A DNA stretch of 64,000 nt, from positions 2,324,501 to 2,388,500 of the forward strand of contig CANTUQ010000109.1 in assembly GCA_947683425.1 (NCBI GenBank), given 5' to 3'. Both the position numbers and the translations under genes were made by a program. The DNA is from Excoecaria cochinchinensis. Lineage: Eukaryota; Streptophyta; Magnoliopsida; Malpighiales; Euphorbiaceae. Every line of letters starts with the position of its first letter. Position 1 is the stretch's first letter. The notes under the pieces were generated by a model. It had not been told where the DNA came from. It did not search any database and saw only the letters and a program-made list of their open reading frames with translations. Below, one piece after another: positions 60,700-64,000 of the stretch.

Positions 60700-62685
60700 T
60701 CAAGTAAGGCCACCACCACCAAAATGAGAATCATCAGGCGGGTCAGGACCGTGTGGACATGAAGGGCCGACATCATCATGTGGTGCAGGTGATGTAGTGG
60801 TGGTACTAGGCTGAGTGGCTGGCGGCTGAGGGGTCAAGTGCGGAAACAATGAACGAATAGTCGTAACAACAATGTCCGCGACATCCTCTTTTGTCAAGCA
60901 AGGACCACCGGAATGAGAGGCTGTGCTTGCACCAGCAGCACACGATGGACCGGATGGATAAAGACCAGGAGGCACATATGAGCCTAGACCGTAAACTGTT
61001 TTCCTTTTATTGCATCTCGCGGCCTCGAAGAACAACTCAGACTCATCAACCGACGACTGATCCTGCGATCTTTCAGATCTGAGTTGCTCATACCTCTCCT
61101 GAAATGGTAAACAACAACAATTTTTAATAAACGTAAGTATAAGAACAAATCATATTTTACAACAATTTAACATTTGAGAAACTGAAAATATTATGAATAA
61201 GTAAAGTACATCTAACTTACATGTACCTCCCTGCTACGATCCGCCACATACGTCTTCCCATCATGATTTATAGTATGTGTGTGCAGATAGGCCTCGGGAA
61301 TTGTAGGTGGCCGGCCCATCTCTTTCTCCTATATTGTGCAGTAGAAAGTAGTAATTGAAAAAGAAAAAAATGTTTAACGAAAATAACTACTTGCTTTTTT
61401 ATTAAAACACGGCATTTCAATTTTTTTTTCCGTCTTTATGCTATTTCATTATATTGCATGAAGTGAAAATTCTTTAAGAAATCAATAAAAAATTTGGCAG
61501 CACCTCCCCTATAATATTGACAACCTCCTGTAAATAAAAATTCATTTTACACTTCTTAAAAGCACAAATATACTCCGATCCCCTCAACAAACACCAACAC
61601 AATTTGCCCATCCTCCAATATGTAAATCAATCAATATATTTTCATACAATTCTCACATAATTGAAATGCATTCTTTAATTGGTTCTATTTAATCCATATA
61701 AATAAGGCTAAATGTTTCAAAATTACTCAATTGAACAAATCAATTGGCAAACATTATGATAATTAAAATTGGCTAATATAAGTATAATATATGTTATAAT
61801 TGAACTACTTACCAGTCGTGAGACATGCTCACCAATAGAAATAGTCCCACCGGTGTATGATCCAGGTGCCTTCTCTTGAGACCCTCCATAGCGATTGATT
61901 TTTTTCTGATTAGAAAGCTCCTTGCGTTGAGGTAGATTAAAAATCTCATTCCACCTAACCCATGCAGCTTCTGGAAAGTCTCTCGGCCTTTGCTTGGCGT
62001 TTTTGACGTTGTACACATAATCCTTGTACCTCTGAGCTGCCTTTATTTCCCAGCCTGCCCTAACAACGCCATTTGCATCTGCATCCCAAAGGCATTTTTT
62101 CTGTATATACACGTGACAAAAAAATCATTAGTAAATACAATAATTCTTTAATCCAATTAATTTGCAAACTTAAATTTGTAATGAAAAAGTTTCAACAATA
62201 TTCGAATGTACCATGAATTCTCCCCAATAAAACTCCTTAACTTCTCTGGAAACCTCTTTCCAACTAACACCGTTAATGTCTATCCGCTGGTGAAAGCTGG
62301 TGGTTATGATTCTGGAGCATTGTGAGGAAGGTTCCAGCCTGCAAAGTATATAATATAAAAATGATGAGTTTAAACATTGTAATATCACTTAATCGCAATT
62401 TGTCTAGGTTAAAACTTACAGGCCTCTTGGGTTCACTGTAATGCGCAATCGACTGATATTTTCCCTTGCCACTTCACATGTAGTCGATGTACTGCTATTG
62501 GCTGTGTGCGGAGTAGGAGTTGCTGCAGAGGGCGTGAATGTGACAGGAGGCGACTGTACATTCTGGGATGAAGGGTCTCCCGGTACATCTGGCATGTCTC
62601 CAAAAGGTGGAGTAATTGAATCCCCTCCAGAACGTCCCCCCTGTCGACCTCGACCTATAATACCCCGTCCTCTACCACGACCCAT
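60700..62685 (-). CDS. CACTA-D ORF1 (plant Transposase_24 type), 5 exons, 395 aa
   Basis: Exons: 62685-62420, 62338-62212, 62100-61813, 61328-61221 and 61098-60700. All junctions are GT-AG and in phase, with no internal stop. The N-terminus is Gly/Arg-rich (MGRGRGRGIIGRGRQ), a typical nucleic-acid-binding tail. The conserved region follows (RIDINGVSWKEVSREVKEFYWGEF, RYKDYVYNVK, RYGGSQEKAPGSYTGGTISIGEH, MGRPPTIPEAYLHTHTINHDG), then a Pro/Ser/His-rich C-terminus with YGLGSYVPPGLYP. It is the accessory partner of the TNP2 transposase and probably acts in the nucleus on subterminal repeats; this role is inferred from the family. An acceptor just upstream of the ATG suggests a 5' untranslated exon to the right. 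Confidence 0.87.
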
Positions 62686-62896
62686 ACCTGCAAAAATTGT
62701 GAACTATACATGTATGTGTATAAAATAAAATACATACAGATTCATAAGTGCACGCATCAATGCTATTTTTCATGTGATATATAAAATTTAAAGGTTTTAC
62801 ACGGTACAACATCAATAATTATGATTTATATAATAAAAATAGTTAATAAAATAAGTATATGAAGTTACTAAAACCACAATTTTGAGACACCTGATT

Positions 62897-62898
<2 letters not shown>

Positions 62899-62990
<92 letters not shown>
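62899..62990. repeat. (TA)n microsatellite
   Basis: An uninterrupted alternating TA run of about 90 bp lies between the two CACTA-D genes. Confidence 0.97.
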
Positions 62991-62995
<5 letters not shown>

Positions 62996-63203
62996 GTGAA
63001 GAGAAGTTGGCAGAATCCACTAAGTTTTTTGGTAAATAAGAATCTCCTTTTCATGGCTTTAATATTATATTAATAAGTGAATTTAAATTAATCAATTCTA
63101 AAGAATTAACTTGTGGTAGAAAACTTCCATTTATTTTATAAACGGCAAATATAAAATACTCAACATGAAGATATGGATTGAAACTAATTCCAGAATTGAT
63201 CAA

Positions 63204-64000
63204 TTAGTAACTATCAGACGACTGTTCAAATTCCTCATCCTCGTCCTCATTGCTATCATAATCAGAGAATTCTTCTTCTTCATCGTCCTCTTCATGTTCT
63301 TGAACCTCTTCATCAACGTTGTCAAGTTCAATCACAACTCCCGTAGGGTCACGCAAATCAATATCATCTTTATTACCAATATCAACTGTAACATCATGAA
63401 ATGTAACTTCATCATCTTGGAAGGCATTAGAACTTGTAGCAGCAGTATCATCTCTTGCATCTGATGTGACAATGAAATCCCTTGGTTTCACTGAAAACAC
63501 AGCTAACCAGTTAGATCTATCTACTCTCAAAGAGGGATATCTTGCATAATACACTTGAGTAGCTTGTATTGCTAGGATAAATGGCTCATATTTGTTGAAA
63601 CGACGATGTTGGTTTACATCAACCATTCCATATTGGTTGTGTATCTTAAGACCAATGTCTATAGTGGGATCAAACCAATGACATTTAAATAGTACTGTCC
63701 GTTTTATTGGTAACGAAGGGTACTCTAACTCTATAATCTCCTCAATCCATCCATAGTAATCACCAATATTATCACTTGAGTTCGAGCCTTTTACACAAAC
63801 GCCACTATTCATTGAACGTCTCCCAGAGGCATGGCTTTTTGTGTGAAATTTGAATCCATTGATAAAATAGATTGAGTAACACTTCACTCTCCGTAATGGT
63901 CTTTGTGACAAACTACAGAGGTATTCATTGTCAATCCCATTGTAGCGGACCTTATTTGAAAATAGAAAATATGGAAAAGTCATCAGCAATCCAATGTTAA
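63204..64000 (-). CDS. CACTA-D transposase, C-terminal DUF4216 exon (partial)
   Basis: The last exon of a TNP2-class transposase gene is open from its stop (63204-63206) to about 63951, where AAATAAG/GTCCGC suggests the splice acceptor. It shows the DUF4216 pattern: YSIYFINGFKFHT, NSGVCVKG, YYGWIEEIIELEYPSLPIKRTVLFKCHWFDPT, QATQVYYARYPSLR and NWLAVFSVKPR. A long Asp/Glu-rich tail follows. It aligns throughout with 53017-53715 of CACTA-C but is clearly diverged. The catalytic part lies to the right of the window, so whether the gene is intact cannot be told. Confidence 0.88.
   Translation of the reverse strand, partial: NIGLLMTFPYFLFSNKVRYNGIDNEYLCSLSQRPLRRVKCYSIYFINGFKFHTKSHASGRRSMNSGVCVKGSNSSDNIGDYYGWIEEIIELEYPSLPIKRTVLFKCHWFDPTIDIGLKIHNQYGMVDVNQHRRFNKYEPFILAIQATQVYYARYPSLRVDRSNWLAVFSVKPRDFIVTSDARDDTAATSSNAFQDDEVTFHDVTVDIGNKDDIDLRDPTGVVIELDNVDEEVQEHEEDDEEEEFSDYDSNEDEDEEFEQSSDSY

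Larger units (their letters stand above)
59898..64000 (-). mobile_element. CACTA-D, left end and two genes, runs off the window
   Basis: It starts CACTACAAAAAAAATGCC after TAA and continues with TTAGCGACTAAA / TTTAGTCGCTAA hairpins to about 60425. ORF1 (62685-60700) and the C-terminal exon of a TNP2-class transposase (from 63204) follow on minus, the same order as in CACTA-C. The right end lies outside the window. Confidence 0.9.

Overview
The window is nuclear DNA of a flowering plant, probably a eudicot; I cannot name the species. The evidence is a seven-exon terpene synthase gene with plant introns, plant-type Copia and Gypsy LTR retrotransposons, En/Spm (CACTA) transposons with TNP2-type transposases, and AT-rich intergenic DNA. 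All coordinates and splice sites were read by eye.

Layout. 1-5.4 kb is AT-rich, gene-free, repeat-derived DNA with a long inverted repeat (2546-3116). A young Copia element (5401-10015, identical-looking 209-bp LTRs, TSD TCTCT) sits inside an older LTR ending at 10300. The region 10.3-17.7 kb is the only host-gene-like part: a GRF zinc-finger gene remnant, an intact TPS-a type sesquiterpene synthase gene on the minus strand (15822 to 12209, 552 codons plus stop, with a TATA box), a LINE fragment in one of its introns, and a Nudix hydrolase pseudogene.

18.3-32 kb holds two related gag-only Gypsy elements lying tail to tail: one on plus (to 26779) and one on minus (26780-32006 plus its LTR). 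The minus copy carries a fragment of a poly(A)-binding protein gene. The LTR of the minus element (from 32007) has been split by a series of CACTA transposons: A (33035-35112), B (35454-39709) and C (from 40880). B carries exons for the C-terminus of an RNA-dependent RNA polymerase (RDR3/4/5-like).

CACTA-C holds a two-gene set on minus: an ORF1 of the plant Transposase_24 type and a TNP2/DUF4218/DUF4216 transposase. It is broken by a composite LTR element with 4-kb LTRs (43900-53016, TSD TTCAT) and by a solo Gypsy LTR (55430-57662, TSD TTAGC), and also by nonsense and frameshift changes. CACTA-D starts at 59898 with the same gene order, has an intact-looking ORF1, and runs off the right edge.

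How the parts relate: apart from the terpene synthase, almost everything is nested mobile DNA. The nesting gives a relative order: Gypsy LTR first, then CACTA insertions, then LTR elements inside CACTA-C. The CACTA ends are packed with short hairpin repeats whose core differs by element (GCGACGG, CCGACGG, GCAACGG, GAGACGG, GCGACTA). This suggests divergence of transposase-binding sites.
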